From DASZMJ01 sp035551935 (GTDB lineage: Bacteria > Planctomycetota > Planctomycetia > Isosphaerales > Isosphaeraceae), in assembly GCA_035551935.1 (NCBI GenBank), contig DASZMJ010000599.1, positions 1-14,306 on the forward strand: a DNA stretch of 14,306 nucleotides, given 5' to 3'. Made by a program: the position numbers and the translations under genes. This document shows, piece by piece, positions 13,930 to 14,306 of this stretch (its first letter is position 1; the number at the start of each line of letters is the position of its first letter). Under the pieces are notes generated by a model. It searched no databases and was not told the origin of the DNA. It worked only from the letters and a program-made list of their open reading frames with translations.

Positions 13930-14250
13930 TTGCTCGTCCAGGTCATCGCCGTCGTCAAGCCGTTCCGCGCCCAGGCCGTCCTCGCCGCGTTGGAGGGGGT
14001 CGAGGTCCTGGCGGGGACGGTGCGCGAGGTGATGGGGCACGGCCGCCAGAAGAACCGCCTCCAGCGCTACCTGGGCAGCGAGTACAGCGCCTCGTTCCTG
14101 CCCAAGGTCGAGCTGACCCTGCTGCTCGACTCCGCCGAGCTGCCCGCCGCCCTCCGCGCCATCGTCGGCCAGGCCCGCACCGGCCGCATGGGGGACGGCA
14201 AGATCATGGTCCTCCCCTGCCTCGACGAGTACGTCGCCTGGTCGTCCTGA
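13930..14250 (+). CDS. PII-like signalling protein (GlnB/GlnK family)
   Basis: A small trimeric sensor family that reads ATP/ADP and 2-oxoglutarate to steer nitrogen metabolism. The 106-aa product aligns along its length with E. coli GlnB: VIAVVKPFRAQAVLAALE (5-22), VREVMGHGRQKNRLQRYLGS (31-50), EYSASFLPKVEL with the T-loop tyrosine Tyr52 (Tyr51 in GlnB), and the B-loop ARTGRMGDGKIMV (82-94) with Lys91. The T-loop has normal length. The C-terminus is odd: LDEYVAWSS ends the protein, so the two arginines that bind nucleotide phosphates (Arg101 and Arg103 in GlnB) are replaced by Val102 and Trp104. The start is taken as TTG 13930, which matches the family start and has a purine-rich AGGGGAAGGG upstream. 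The only in-frame ATG upstream (13840) lies inside the hairpin loop and adds unrelated residues. Confidence 0.85.
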   Translation: MLVQVIAVVKPFRAQAVLAALEGVEVLAGTVREVMGHGRQKNRLQRYLGSEYSASFLPKVELTLLLDSAELPAALRAIVGQARTGRMGDGKIMVLPCLDEYVAWSS

Positions 14251-14254
14251 CCCC

Positions 14255-14279
14255 GGCCCGTCGCCGAGGTGACCGGGCC
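14255..14279 (+). terminator. Possible weak terminator hairpin after the PII-like gene
   Basis: GGCCCG (14255-14260) can pair with CGGGCC (14274-14279) just after the stop codon. There is no T-run next to it (the nearest TTTT is about 20 nt further on), so it may be only a GC-rich coincidence. Confidence 0.25.
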
Positions 14280-14306
14280 TGCCGTGCGGACCGATCCCCT
14301 TTTGGT

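Noticed and set aside
1..14306. CRISPR arrays, tRNA or rRNA genes, transposases, prophage genes
   Set aside because: None could be recognised by reading both strands; only short inverted and hexamer repeats were found.

Overview
The window is a GC-rich bacterial chromosome segment carrying mostly housekeeping genes, about twelve protein genes on both strands. The gene set suggests a planctomycete, probably an Isosphaeraceae-like member. The reasons are very high GC, an ExbB-type protein with its own signal peptide followed by two ExbD genes, a stand-alone four-helix-bundle (23S-IVS-type) gene, and a GH10-like protein without a signal peptide. This placement is an inference from gene style; there is no rRNA or other phylogenetic marker here.

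Layout. (1) 1-3372, minus strand: the start of the 2-oxoglutarate dehydrogenase E2 gene (sucB, cut by the window edge) downstream of the complete E1 gene (sucA), separated by 132 nt with a short perfect inverted repeat. (2) 3373-3682: divergent intergenic region with a perfect TATAAT facing sucA. (3) 3683-7501, plus strand: purC, aroC (1 nt apart), a small four-helix-bundle gene bounded on both sides by 29-nt inverted arms, and an exported or anchored protein with an AsmA-like beginning. (4) 7667-10549, plus strand: an inner-membrane proton-channel operon, ExbB/TolQ-like, ExbD-like 1, ExbD-like 2, then an unrecognised two-TM membrane protein. (5) 10600-13211, minus strand: a GH10-fold protein that has lost both catalytic glutamates, and a D-2-hydroxyacid dehydrogenase. 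(6) 13212-14306, plus strand: a 350-nt leader region with a promoter candidate and palindrome, csrA, a long near-perfect hairpin, and a PII-like signalling protein.

Functionally the window joins the TCA cycle (sucAB), purine synthesis (purC), the shikimate pathway (aroC), membrane energy coupling (ExbB-ExbD-ExbD plus a partner) and global control (CsrA for carbon, a PII-like protein for nitrogen/energy). No CRISPR array, tRNA, rRNA, transposase or phage gene was seen.

The most unusual items are the four-helix-bundle cassette, whose inverted arms abut the gene exactly and whose left arm supplies the last residues of AroC; the catalytically dead GH10 homologue; the uncharacterised fourth member of the ExbB/ExbD operon; and the PII-like protein that keeps the T-loop tyrosine and glycine-rich B-loop but lacks the C-terminal arginines used for nucleotide binding.
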